Position numbers and translations under genes: made by a program. A stretch of DNA of 64,000 nucleotides, taken from positions 12,968,974 through 13,032,973 of the forward strand of contig CM063263.1 in assembly GCA_032158295.1 (NCBI GenBank), read 5' to 3'. The stretch is from Pycnopodia helianthoides. Taxonomy: Eukaryota > Echinodermata > Asteroidea > Forcipulatida > Asteriidae. The notes under the pieces are model-generated. The model ran no database searches. It was not told where the DNA came from and was given only the letters and a program-made list of their open reading frames with translations. Below, in pieces: positions 48,672 through 59,900 of this stretch; position 1 is the stretch's first letter; every line of letters starts with the position of its first letter.

Positions 48672-48800
48672 CCAGCTAGTTTAGTCCCTGCCTTTCACCT
48701 CTGTGGACCCCGGTTCGAATCTCACCTCAGACCAGAGCCTTGCATGTGGATTGAGTTTAAAGTCCCTATCCTTTTAGGTTTCCTCCCACATCTAAAACTG
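48672..48800 (+). mobile_element. tRNA-derived SINE-like copy, family 2
   Basis: AGTTTAGTCCCTGCC, CACCTCTGTGGACCCC and a box B-like GGTTCGAATCTC (48712-48723) repeat the order seen at 9549. The non-tRNA body AGCCTTGCATGTGGATTGAG and TTTCCTCCCACATC is better preserved here. A short deletion has removed part of the box A region. Confidence 0.75.
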
Positions 48801-48804
48801 AACA

Positions 48805-51800
48805 TAATCATCCTGTTATTGCCGCTAATTTTGCTGCTGGATGTGCAATAAAATAAAACAATCTTACAACCCCAAGTTAACAATCTACGAAACGACTTAA
48901 TCAAGTCTAAAAAGGAATTCATTGTAGACTATTCACATAAAGTGTTCCTTTTTTATCTGTGTTTATCATGGCCAGCCAATTTCAGGCTAGCGAGTTTATT
49001 AGCGACTCATCAGAGAATCTCCCACCATCCTAGATCATGGGTTTTACTTTCGCGCCAAAGTAATAGCAACCCGCATTAGTTTTGATTAACCAAGACTAGC
49101 CGTGATTTATCCACCGCCAGAAGCTGAGCGTGTCATGAGCCGGGCGCGACGGAGGAAATTACGGGTGTCTAAACCTGAGCTCCCCGGTCAAATCCCCGGA
49201 GATCTCCGACGTTGTAATGTGATCCTGCACAAATATTATACGGAGATTATCTTGAAGAACCTGTCTGGCTATGACCTTGGAGGGGTGGGCGTCCACACTG
49301 ATGGCATGACCGTAGGCTAATAGCTTCATCTGATGACCTCAGTTTGCATTCATTTTAATCGATTCGGTTTTTGACGAAATTACAAAAACACTTTTTTTTC
49401 ATAACATGTGGAACTATATTGGTTGTGACAGTCCCTTAAAGCTTTAACTTAAATTTGAATATTGATAATTTGTACAGATTTGACCAGAGCAGGCAATCAT
49501 GTTAGGTTTTGATAAATGGGCGTGGCGCTGGAAAAAGTGTCCACTTGAATCTATAGTCGTTTACGTATGGAAAGGGAATCAGCAGTGGTATGGTGCACTC
49601 CCACTCCCCAACTCTACTAATTTGTGTATTTTAAAAGGAAGGGAATTGTTACCAAAAGCAGTGTTGAGGGCATTTCAAAGGGTTGATGTTCGCACACCAT
49701 GACAACCTGCTGTAAACTTGAGCCGCCCCAGGTCCAGCCCCCACCCTCCCCCCGCCCCATCGAGTGCCCTCCAAAAACAGTTTCCGGTGCGCCACTTAAG
49801 TGTCTACATCGACAGATCATAACAAAATGCTTGCATTCAGTTTTTTATGTATATCTTGTGGTAGTCGTCGCTCTACTTCATATCGACCCCAACCACTTTG
49901 CTGCCAATGTCATCAATATAATAATCCGGCCCCTGGATTCGAGGTTATCACCAAATTATAAAGTCGGTCGTCATCAAAGTCCGCCTGTCCCACTGGTGAC
50001 AATAACGCAAGGCCAAGTCTCGCGAGATTAGAACTTCAAAAGGAAATCCCGCGAATATTTGTTAAGGCCTAATAATGACATTAGTAAAATGCTAATATGC
50101 AATTTCACTATTTTAAGATAAACAAAATAACGTAATATGACCATAAAAAGGGACTATCAGAAGCTTAAACCGAGATTTCATTCAAAAACTTTTACTGTAC
50201 GAGAACTCTGATCAATGTGTATTCTGCATGATACATTTCAATGTAACTTTTATTACTACTGTATTTCAGTGACATTCATGACCTAATGCTCTATGAATGT
50301 ATCCTAACCGGGTTAAAAAGTAATCTCCCAGAATAGAATGACATCAAATTTGATGGAGCAAAACACCACGCCATAACATCTTACAGCTTAGTCATTTGGT
50401 TCACAATGTGACCTGATAGTGATACCCTGTTGTTTTATACATTTGTATAATCACAGACTCCTCTTTTGAAAATGTAATCTACGATCTGGTTAGTCGTTTA
50501 AACCATGTGGTTAAGATATTTATGTAAATATAAAATACGATACCAGACTAAAGAAACACCCCTGCTTGCATCCGCTCTATATAACTTAACGATCCATGCT
50601 GGTAGGTTTCACCGTTTGATCATTTTCATTCAAATTTAGCGCGCCCGTGAAACGCGTCGCTGCAACCCACTGGCTAAGTTACAAAGTATATACAGCCGCA
50701 GCACGCGCCCAACAGACAACCGTATCCCAGCGGTGGAAATATGAGCCAACGCCCACGGCAAAAAATGGCCGCGATTTGTTTACAAATGGAGTAATGATTG
50801 GGAATCCACGTGGGGAAACTGCTTTGTATTGGTCTAAGTGGTTTTTAAACGGTTTACAATGCGTTTAACAAGGACACCACAATAAGACTTTATGGGGCGG
50901 TATCAATTAGACGGGTTTCACCAGAAACGATGACAATACGTATGAGAAACTGACCTTTGACCTGTATGTTAATGTGCATAATTTCACTCAAGCTAATCAG
51001 ACTTGTCCTTACATTATATAGGGACTTTCAACCAATCAGAAAACACCTCTGGGAGTAGAGTAAATCTGTTTGGGTGTTATTGTTGCTTTTTAATGTGTAA
51101 GTACGAAAGCCAATTAGCGCTAACAAAAAAAATATACGATTGCGAATCCGTTTTTACGAATTCACAATTGTAAAGCTGTAATAACGGATTGGAAATTTCC
51201 TATTTTTTGGGCGGGTGGGCTTGCGTATGAAAGAAACCCCTGTCACCGTGCAAAAGTACTGGGCTTTGAAAAGTTTATAGAAAGTGATGTTTACGTTATT
51301 TTTGAGTTTATTTGGCCACTTTGGACGTTGGTTTAGAAAATAAAATCTGCCACCACTTTGAAATCACTTCTGGATTTCTCAACTCCCCGTTGTTTCATAC
51401 CACCACCTCCCACCATAAGAGTTTATGATCCTCCAGATACTTATCTGATGTCAATAAATGACGATCAGACTTTGAGAAGATGTCATCTTCAATACTTCAG
51501 TCCCCACGGTAGGGTGAGACATCTCTGCCACTACGAACATCACACGAAGTGTTCCACTACAACTGACAATGACTGCCACCAAATAGTTGCGCCTAAATTC
51601 TCTATGAAATGTGGGTGTTGGTCGTGGCTACCTACGAGTCATAAAACTGAATTACGCCCGAGCACATGCACCAGGAACGGTACGCCTCTCTCTTCTACCA
51701 ACGCAGCCGCTGTAGACCCACGGGCTTCCGCACCATCGACGAAGGCCGCTTCCGAGGCCGCCTCGTCTGTATAAATTATCTCGTTATAGTTCTGAGCACT

Positions 51801-52880
51801 TAATGGCTCTTTCACTTCATTTTCTTTGGTCAGAAATGCCTTGAGAAAGTGCAAGAAGGAGCCGGGCCGTCGCGATGTGGCTTTCCGTCGTGACAGATAA
51901 GATTGGACAACTGGCTCGCAGTGAGAGAAATCGAGTTGGCCAACTTGGGTAAATACTTAATAATACTTGGCATCTGTCACCTTGTAAAAAATAATAATAA
52001 CTTCATTACCGGTGATCATTGCACTTTTACTTCTTCCGGTGTGTTTACCCGGACAATACAGATAAAATACTGACTGTGATGTACAAGCCCAGAAAGAAAT
52101 CATACAAAACACAATTTATCAAACAATTGTTCTTAAACTCGTTTTATTTGCAGTCCATGCTTTGAAAAAAAACGTTTTTATCGGTATACAACTCAAGTCC
52201 TCCTTTCAATTCAACTGGAAGTTCAAACTTCGGCAAGGCTTAAAATCTACACCAAGAGCGAAGGCCCATGTCATATTAGCTGTGACATGCATAGTTCCCT
52301 ACATACCAGTATGCAATCATAGTTGATAGTCGAAAGAGGCCAGTCTAGTTCTCTGTCAGTCATGATTTAAAGTTACAAGCTCGTCTATGAGTTTGAGAAC
52401 TAAAGTCCCAAGCATTACTACCGGGTGTCCTGTGGGTCCTGTGGGCGTATGCGAACCTTATATAGTCTAGTCGGTCTCAGGTCCCAATCAAGTCCCTTGT
52501 CACCTCATACCCCCAGGCATTATTCATGTTCCCATCAATACAAACACGTGAGACCCAATATGTAACCCTTCATTCACGCGTTGTTGAACCTTTTTAAGAC
52601 CTTCGAGATTTGGCTCGGTAGCTTGGAGTTATCACGGGCCATAGACATGCGTCGATAGAGCGGTCTTTGAGCAAACACCGAGGTGAGGTGAGAAATGATG
52701 GGAGTTTGCTCCCCTGAGACAACTAACGGAAGACGGTATACTACAACACCCTAACATCTAGGTATATCCTATTCTCATTGTAGATTCACAATCATGCTGC
52801 TGAGTTGAGACACTCAAGCTGATGCTATCCTTTCATAATAATGCAGAATTTCCCATAGGCAGAGATCAAATAAAAGCAAC
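48805..52880. other. Mostly noncoding; exon-like patch
   Basis: Contains the DR1 at 50951 and a GC-rich open patch at 49117-49320 (see findings). The longest unassigned frame in the interior (138 codons, plus, 51358-51774) ends in an Ala-rich tail and has no recognised motif. Confidence 0.5.
50951..50963 (-). promoter_or_regulatory. Perfect DR1 nuclear-receptor element
   Basis: On the minus strand this is AGGTCA A AGGTCA, the consensus DR1 used by RXR, HNF4, COUP-TF and PPAR-type receptors. The match is exact over 13 bp. Occupancy is inferred. Confidence 0.4.
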
Positions 52881-52883
52881 AAC

Positions 52884-52932
52884 TGGATCTAGTGGGATTT
52901 GAACCCACCCCATTCGCATTGTAAAGACATAA
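52884..52932 (-). pseudogene. tRNA 3'-half-like fragment
   Basis: On the minus strand, CTTTACAATG is followed by GTGGGTTCAAATCCCAC (T-arm with perfect stem and box B) and TAGATCCA. No D-arm or matching 5' acceptor strand is present, so this is a truncated tRNA or SINE fragment. Confidence 0.55.
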
Positions 52933-52939
52933 ATATAGT

Positions 52940-55555
52940 TTGCTCATGTTGAAGTCATGTCCAACTTTCCCAAGATTGCTATTAAAACGCAAGTATCCTG
53001 CACTCTTATATTCTTAATACGACTCTAGCTTTGGGTGAGCACGCTCGGTTAATATGCGCACGTGCAGCTCGATGCACCTTCATTATAATTTAACGATCGA
53101 TTCATAAAGCCCGCTCAAAGTTTGACGAAGTTTCGCGCTGACGTTATAATTTATGACAAGAATTTATTGAACAAGTTTTTACTCAGGTTAACCACACCCC
53201 TCGGTCATCCTCCTAACATCTGGTTAGCACATGCTGGCATTAAGACATAAAACACACCAGCAGCCAGCAAATAATATGAAAAAGGTATATTCATCCACAA
53301 TGAACGGGATTGGTATTGACCTGGCGTGTCCCGGGGGACAGGGAGACGGGTGAAGCGCAGCGATAGGACGGGGGTACAGTGCGTAGGAGAGAGCAGTAGG
53401 GACAACATTCAACGGTCCAATAACACCACGGAGACAAATAGACTGTGAATTAAATGAGAAAATCTACAAGCATGGTTATCGATGAATGAAGAGATGAAAA
53501 TTAAATTGTCAAAATAAACTGAACAGATATGTCAATCAAGGCAGAAGCCATCTTGGATCAGAGTGAACCGGCTTTATTCGTCTGGTACCTGTGACGTACT
53601 GATGATTTTATGGGATGTATCAACCTTACAATCAGGGAACTATCATCATCCTTGACTTTACGCATCATATCTTATCATTACACGTTATGTCTGCTGCAAT
53701 TTCAATCACTTCTGTGCCTTAAATATCAAAATGCATGTTCCAGTGATGGCCTTGTTCTATTTATATCCAATCTTACACCTCATACAAGAAATCAGTTTTG
53801 TCATTGTTTTAAGTGTAATGCCGAACATATGTTTCTGTGCGTACGGTTCACCTGGAAAAACAGCTCAAGTTACTGAGTTATAAAAAGGTGTTCGTTGGTG
53901 GCGCTGTTTGAATTAGTGTGGTCCTTTATCTAAGCTCATTAACTATTAAGAAAACACTATCAATAAAAGAGAGTAATGATGCTCTTCTAATGTTTTCTGA
54001 CAAACCTATCAATGAAACCTCCGCTATTCCAACCACTCAACCTGCTATCTTGAAATTTACGACCAGCACATGCGCGAGCAAACTACGCAGCTGCGAGATC
54101 CCTTGAGAATACCATGAAAAGTCGCGAGATTTTGATTCATTAATGAACTGTGGGTGTTAACGTCGCCACAACAAGGCGATTTATTTGTTTTATGTGAGAG
54201 AGTTTAATTAATGGAGCGCAGTAACCTCGTTTGATGGGGCGGTCTCCACGGAATTCTGCTCAGAAGATAAATTCAAATTAAATTGAGTCTGAGGTATTAG
54301 TCACCTAGTGAAGACAAAGGCCACGTGTACACAGGTCGCAAATCACCTGTCCATTTGGTGACTAGAAGCACCAGACCACTTCTAGCAGATCAACACTTCA
54401 ATCCTTGATGAGAGTATTGGTCATGTATAATTTGGTGCTGGAATTAATATTGACAAAACAAAAGGTGTTTCTCTGATTGACAGATGTGTTAGTTTCAAAA
54501 TCATGAATCGTATATATTCAAAGTTGCTTTTGTTTTTTATAAATTCACAGAACAAGAACAATAGCACAGAATACCATAACCATGTTATTACACGCACGAA
54601 TTAAATATACATGTACATATATCTAATAATGATAATACATTGTGATTAATGCGCTGTGTTTGTATAATGCACAATCGGGGCAATTCTTGGACACTGTACC
54701 GCTCCAAATACCGAAAATGTTTATTGCTATAACTACAGGTTCATCAAAATCAAAATAGTGGATCCGAAGCTTGATCTTGTGTTGCAATGAAACGGTCAAA
54801 CGATGGGTTTTCTTGTTTAGTAATTGTCTTCATTCTACGAGTGACAATCCATCTTTTTACTGACCGGTACCGCACTTCATTCACATTGCAATAATGTAAC
54901 GTACCAGCAACAGAAATTGTCATTCTGATATCATGTATTAATTAAGATCTTTGTTCAGCAAAATATAGTGTTTATGACGTAGACTTAAAACGTGGAAATA
55001 GGCGATTCAGACGGTTATAATTAGTGAAATGATTGAAGATCAGTTCCGGGGTGCAGACCACGGTGTACTGCTTGGTCGTCTACCGTATGATTCCCATTTA
55101 TGACGGCGTCTGTTTGCAATCAAGACCCACTACGTTACGAGTCAAATCACTGCTCTATTTACACGGGTCTACCGGGACGAATTAGTGGTCCCTAAATAGC
55201 TGTACTCTAGTTGGTAGTCATGCCGTGGGAGACTTGACTTTGTCGAGGGTTGTGATGCAGAATTTAAGGGCAGGGCTGGGAACCATTGACGTTTTATTGT
55301 GTGGATGGACCCTACTTCACATCGGGTAAAAGATGTTGACAAATGACGTCACAAGGAATCTTCGTCTGTCGTTTCCCATCAGCATGTGGACTTCAGAAAC
55401 GCTGAAAGCCATACGAACAGTTGGACGTTTTATTCTGACTATTGAACAGCAAAGGCCAGATAAAGGACGGCATCATTTGCTGCCATTGCGTTTGAATCTC
55501 AAACTTGTAAAGCAAGAAACTTGAACTTTGATATATTCGTTGGTTGTACCGTTTA
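52940..55555. other. Noncoding stretch
   Basis: A CRE palindrome lies at 55344-55351. No gene recognised. Confidence 0.55.
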
Positions 55556-55560
55556 TTGTC

Positions 55561-55584
55561 AGTGCACGCAGTGTGCGTGGCACT
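55561..55584. repeat. 10-bp GC-rich inverted repeat with one bulge
   Basis: AGTGCACGCA, loop GTG, TGCGTGGCACT. The arms pair over 10 bp with one bulged G. Confidence 0.85.
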
Positions 55585-55589
55585 CTTTA

Positions 55590-56600
55590 AATGCTTTACA
55601 CTCTCAGATTGTTTTAAAGTAACCAAGAATTCTAAATTCCTGTTTTCAATCCAGTGATTAATGGAAGCTTTGACGCCATGTTATGCGTAAAACCATAAAT
55701 GTTTGATATATGTCCGTAGTGATTAGCCACTCACTTCACACTCATGCAGTTGTGTAGACATGCGCGCAAATTGATCCACGAGTAGGCCAATAATCACGTT
55801 GCGTCAGTCAGCATCACACAAGGACAACCAATGGGCAGGTGTTCTTTGCTACATACCTCTAAAATGGCTCACTAAAAATGACCGGCGTCTGCCATATTTC
55901 ATCTTTCAGTTCAGAATACTTAGACACATCTCAACTTCACAAATCTCACAGAAAGTGTCAACAACTAGCCATCAAAAGAAACCCGACTATTTCGCTCGAT
56001 CCATCACGAAAGGTTTCCAGAATGTGAAACCGTTTCCCCAAAACTGCCTTGTGACAAAAACCAGAGCCGTAACCTCCTTCTACTTTGTGACCCATTTGCT
56101 CTATCAGCCCCACTAACCACAACACCACAGATCCCCTAGTGGTTCTATAAAAAAAGGTCTCCACAGTTACCAGCATACTTTGACGGTCCAAGAAATCAAG
56201 AATCAAAACTATCGACAATGTTGACTCTCTCCAAATTACACGTGATCCATCTGAAACACTTGTGCCCGGTACGACAAACAAAAGATGAAAACAAATAAAT
56301 GTAAACCCCAAGGTATTTCGGCCCATAATTCCTCATTAATTTGGTTGCAACATATTACTCTCCTAAATTCCTGGGGAAAAATCTGAAGAATATTGACGCC
56401 AAGTTGACAGGAATCCTTGGAGACGAAAGCAAATCATCCTTTAATGGTTTCGAGTCAGTTGCCAGGAGTCACTTGAATTTCACAAAAAGGCACGAACATT
56501 CATGAGTGTGGAGGTTTAAATAGGGATTTCAACGCCTGTAATGGTCCTTGGGCTGAACGTAGATCTCTTAGAGTCAAGTGTTGAGTGTTGTCATGAAATG
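55590..56600. other. Noncoding stretch
   Basis: Overlapping frames of 105 (plus) and 122 (minus) codons at 55799-56326 lack recognisable motifs. No gene recognised. Confidence 0.55.
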
Positions 56601-56607
56601 CACCGTC

Positions 56608-56815
56608 CAAACATTATCAATGGTTCCGGTTCTTCATCGTGAGAACTTCTATCGGTTCCGCATAAACCAAATCTGTTTATTGGGATAATCTTTGTATAGT
56701 TCCCTTGTGTATTTAAGTGTTCAAACATTATTAATGGTTCCAGTTCTTCAACATGAGAACCTCTTTCGGTTCCGCGTAAACCAAATTTGTTTAATAATTT
56801 AGGAGAATCTTTGAA
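56608..56815. repeat. 114-bp tandem duplication upstream of the hammerhead-like motif
   Basis: CAAACATTATCAATGGTTCC (56608) is repeated as CAAACATTATTAATGGTTCC (56722). Both are followed by GGTTCTTCA/AGTTCTTCA, TGAGAAC and CGGTTCCGCRTAAACCAAAT. The repeat ends about 35 bp before the CTGAAGA core at 56852, so the two may belong to one retroelement terminal region. Confidence 0.88.
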
Positions 56816-56851
56816 TCTCATCTGAATTTAACAACAAAGAAAGGTATTCTC

Positions 56852-56929
56852 CTGAAGACGATCAGAGCGTACTGATCGAAACGTCGAGTTGTTTAAAACC
56901 ACTGGTTCTTCTCAGAACCACCACAACTC
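56852..56929 (+). ncRNA. Hammerhead-ribozyme-like motif with nested 3' hairpin (Penelope-like type)
   Basis: The core CTGAAGA (56852-56858) fits the hammerhead consensus CUGANGA. A stem II follows: GATCAG (56860-56865), loop AGCGTA, CTGATC (56872-56877), extendable by a C-G pair. Then GAAAC (56878-56882). A second, perfectly nested hairpin follows: GAGTTGT (56886-56892) with ACAACTC (56923-56929), enclosing GGTTCT/AGAACC (56904-56909 with 56914-56919). The first motif at 25359 has the same layout. One extra base between CUGANGA and stem II departs from the canonical core, so self-cleavage is uncertain. Confidence 0.62.
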
Positions 56930-56934
56930 ATGAA

Positions 56935-59900
56935 GAGGTTTATTACATGGTTCCTCCTCAAACCTCACTTGAAGGAAAGGTACGATGATGAACAATCAAA
57001 AGTCATCAATTGAATAAATGAACAGCTTGAAAGGAATGCCTGGGTTTAAATTGTGTCGACAACTTCTTTTACAAATTGTTTGAGTATGTTTGTCGTAATG
57101 AAGTTTTCAACACATTACATTTATTTCAGCATTATTCACAACCTACATATCTATGTTTTCTTATAAAATTACGTTTTTGTGACCATCCTTATATAGTTGT
57201 TTGTTCCCCAAGAATGGCTGTAAGAATTCACAATCAAAAGTTCTACTGTGATGTGCCAACGTTTTTTAGTCAAATGACAAATTAGGTGTACACTTCCCAT
57301 CACTCCCTTCGGCCCTAGCGGCGCCATGTAGGATATGCCCCCTGTAGCTTTGCGGAAGAGCCTTAAGGAATAGGTCATGACCTGTGTCAAGGGTCATGAC
57401 CTAGGCGGTTATTTCAAAGCAACGCGGTCTGCCCCGGATGTGCACAATGTTCAATAATGTGTCATGAAAGAAGGGGAGAGATTCTTTTCAGAAAGTGATG
57501 AATTTGAACAGTTACACTATTTGGCAGCGTGTCAACAGTTACGCCATCAAGAAGACTTCAATGCATCGTGTTCCCTGTATCTATAGTAGCAATAATGAAT
57601 GGAGAGTTTCCACTATACCTCCAAAGGGCCAGCCTGTTTCTACGAACTGGCTCTACTGTATTTGATCAATCTCCAATATCACTGTATTTCATAAAGATGT
57701 GTCTGCTCATTAACTTGAGGATATCACAGAAAAGGAATCATTCATTCCGACATGTATCAATGTATACAACTTTGCAATAGTTTGAGAAAACATTGACTAA
57801 GAATAACCTCAGATACAATTCAAGTGACCTAAAAAACTAGATCAAAGGTTAAAATGTCCTTTTTATTTCAAATCAAGAGTACAAAAGAGAACAATAAATC
57901 ACAAAGTCGAAAAATCTGTATATCTTTGTGGTTGTCGAAGTTCATACTTGTTACTTTCGTGGGCGTTTGATTGTTCAATAAAACCACCGAAAAAAAGACT
58001 GCATCATTCTAAAGCTTGGAACATTCCTCTTAAACGAAAGAGGACGTTTTAACGACAATTGGTAGCTTTATCCTTCACTCCACAACCGCGTGGGGTAAAC
58101 TGCTAGCACACCACCAGACATGTTTCTGTGAACCAAACACATTTATTGTGGAGCTATTTCTCCTTACCTTTGCTTGGAATAGAACTGTGATGTGTATCAA
58201 TTAAACCTCCACTACACCTGTTTATGTAATGAACAAACTTGAAACTCGTTAAGAGATCAAACAATTATCCAACGAAATACCAAAAGTCGACCCTCAAATC
58301 CCAAATAAATTATCAGCTGCAGAAAGATCTTCACGAACAAGAATTCCCAGCCGGATTTTACCGTGAATCTTTCGCATTTCAATAGTATCTTTCCAGCACC
58401 GTGATTGTGCCCTTGACTCGCCGTAAACAGACGGCGTAGTCGTTAGCCTCGACCCGCTGACACCTCTGGCGCTCGGTAGCCGATTATTTCATGGATTCTC
58501 ACATCAAAATCATATCTTCTTGACGGTCGATGGGAAGAAAGTACGATGACATTCATTCACTGGTAAACTTATCTGTTCTTACACTTAGCGTTTTGAAAAC
58601 AGGCAAACCATGGTGACGGTAAACTACCGACGTTTGCGTGACTATGGTTAGACTATGATCTGGTAAACCAATGTTTCCTTGGCATTTGCTGTCATTCTTC
58701 GTCGAGACACTACAACTGGTTTTAGCAAAATTACTTCGTAGCTCCATTAGAGTATTACTTTTATAATTGGTGCGTGTATATTATTTGTAAATCCAAAACC
58801 GTGCCCGCACATGCAATGCACAAAATATTGTTTACGTATTATTTCATCAAATCGTTTTTAAATTAAATAATTGACTATCAGTTTTCTCGGCTCCAGGTTG
58901 CCTGGAAAGTGGATTAAAATTATCACTCGAAATAAAATAGCAGTCAATGTATGTTTAGCTTCTTAATTACCACAATATCATAATCATTCTTACAAGGGTG
59001 GAATCAGACTGGCGCCACACACACGCAAACCAGCCATCAAAAGCCTCAATCACCAAACCCCAAATCCCACCCTTATGGCTTTCCCACATCTAATAGAATC
59101 AAACTTCGACTCCACATGACTTTATCCAACATTCCAAGATATCTGCCTCAAGTTCACGTGTCTTAATTCTCATCCAAGTTGTGATGAACTTTCTCTTCGG
59201 CGAACAACTCAACCAGTGAAGTGAACAAGTTTTTGACGACGGCGGGTCTGGAACCCTACCTCAAAAGACAGGTCTGGTTTTTACATTTCATAGCCGATCG
59301 CTGCTGTACTTTTGCCTCTGTATTAATTCCATGCTAGAGAGTCTACGATGGGACGCCAAGGTCCTGGATTATACTCTGATATTATTATGAAAATGGATAC
59401 AGCATCTGGATGGAAATTTCTAATAATTAGGAGTCATTTCTAACTAACGATGGCCTTGAACAGTGGTACTTCGTTGCAATATCTTTGACAATGATTCCTG
59501 GTCCTGAATTGAGGCAGACCAAGCAAGGCAAATATTCTCACACCATCATGACGAAATGTTAACCTTTCACTGAAAAATACGGTCAACAACAAACACCCAA
59601 CAACTTCCTTGAGGAAATAACAAAATGTTGCCATTTTATAACTTTTTTGTACTCAATGCATGATGGATGTGTTTGGCGCGTTTCCAATTTGAGTAGAGTA
59701 ATGTGGTCCGACTGATAATTTTCGTTAAAGAAAATGTAAAAACATTTCCTTGAAGGAAATTATGGTAGGAATACTTTCATCATTTGAGTTAGGAAATAAT
59801 TCTAAGCTAATTTGGATATCACATTGTTTATTAACTGGTTGATGTCGTCAAATGTATTATTGTATCATACAATTCAAATAAAATCTTATCATTTATTACA

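Noticed and set aside
51358..51774. 138-codon plus-strand frame
   Set aside because: It is the longest unassigned frame, but its length fits the tail expected from random frames in 64 kb, no motif is recognised and the end is low-complexity Ala/Ser. Not called as a gene.
55799..56326. Overlapping frames of 105 (plus) and 122 (minus) codons
   Set aside because: Mutually overlapping on opposite strands, with no domain or family similarity that I can recognise.
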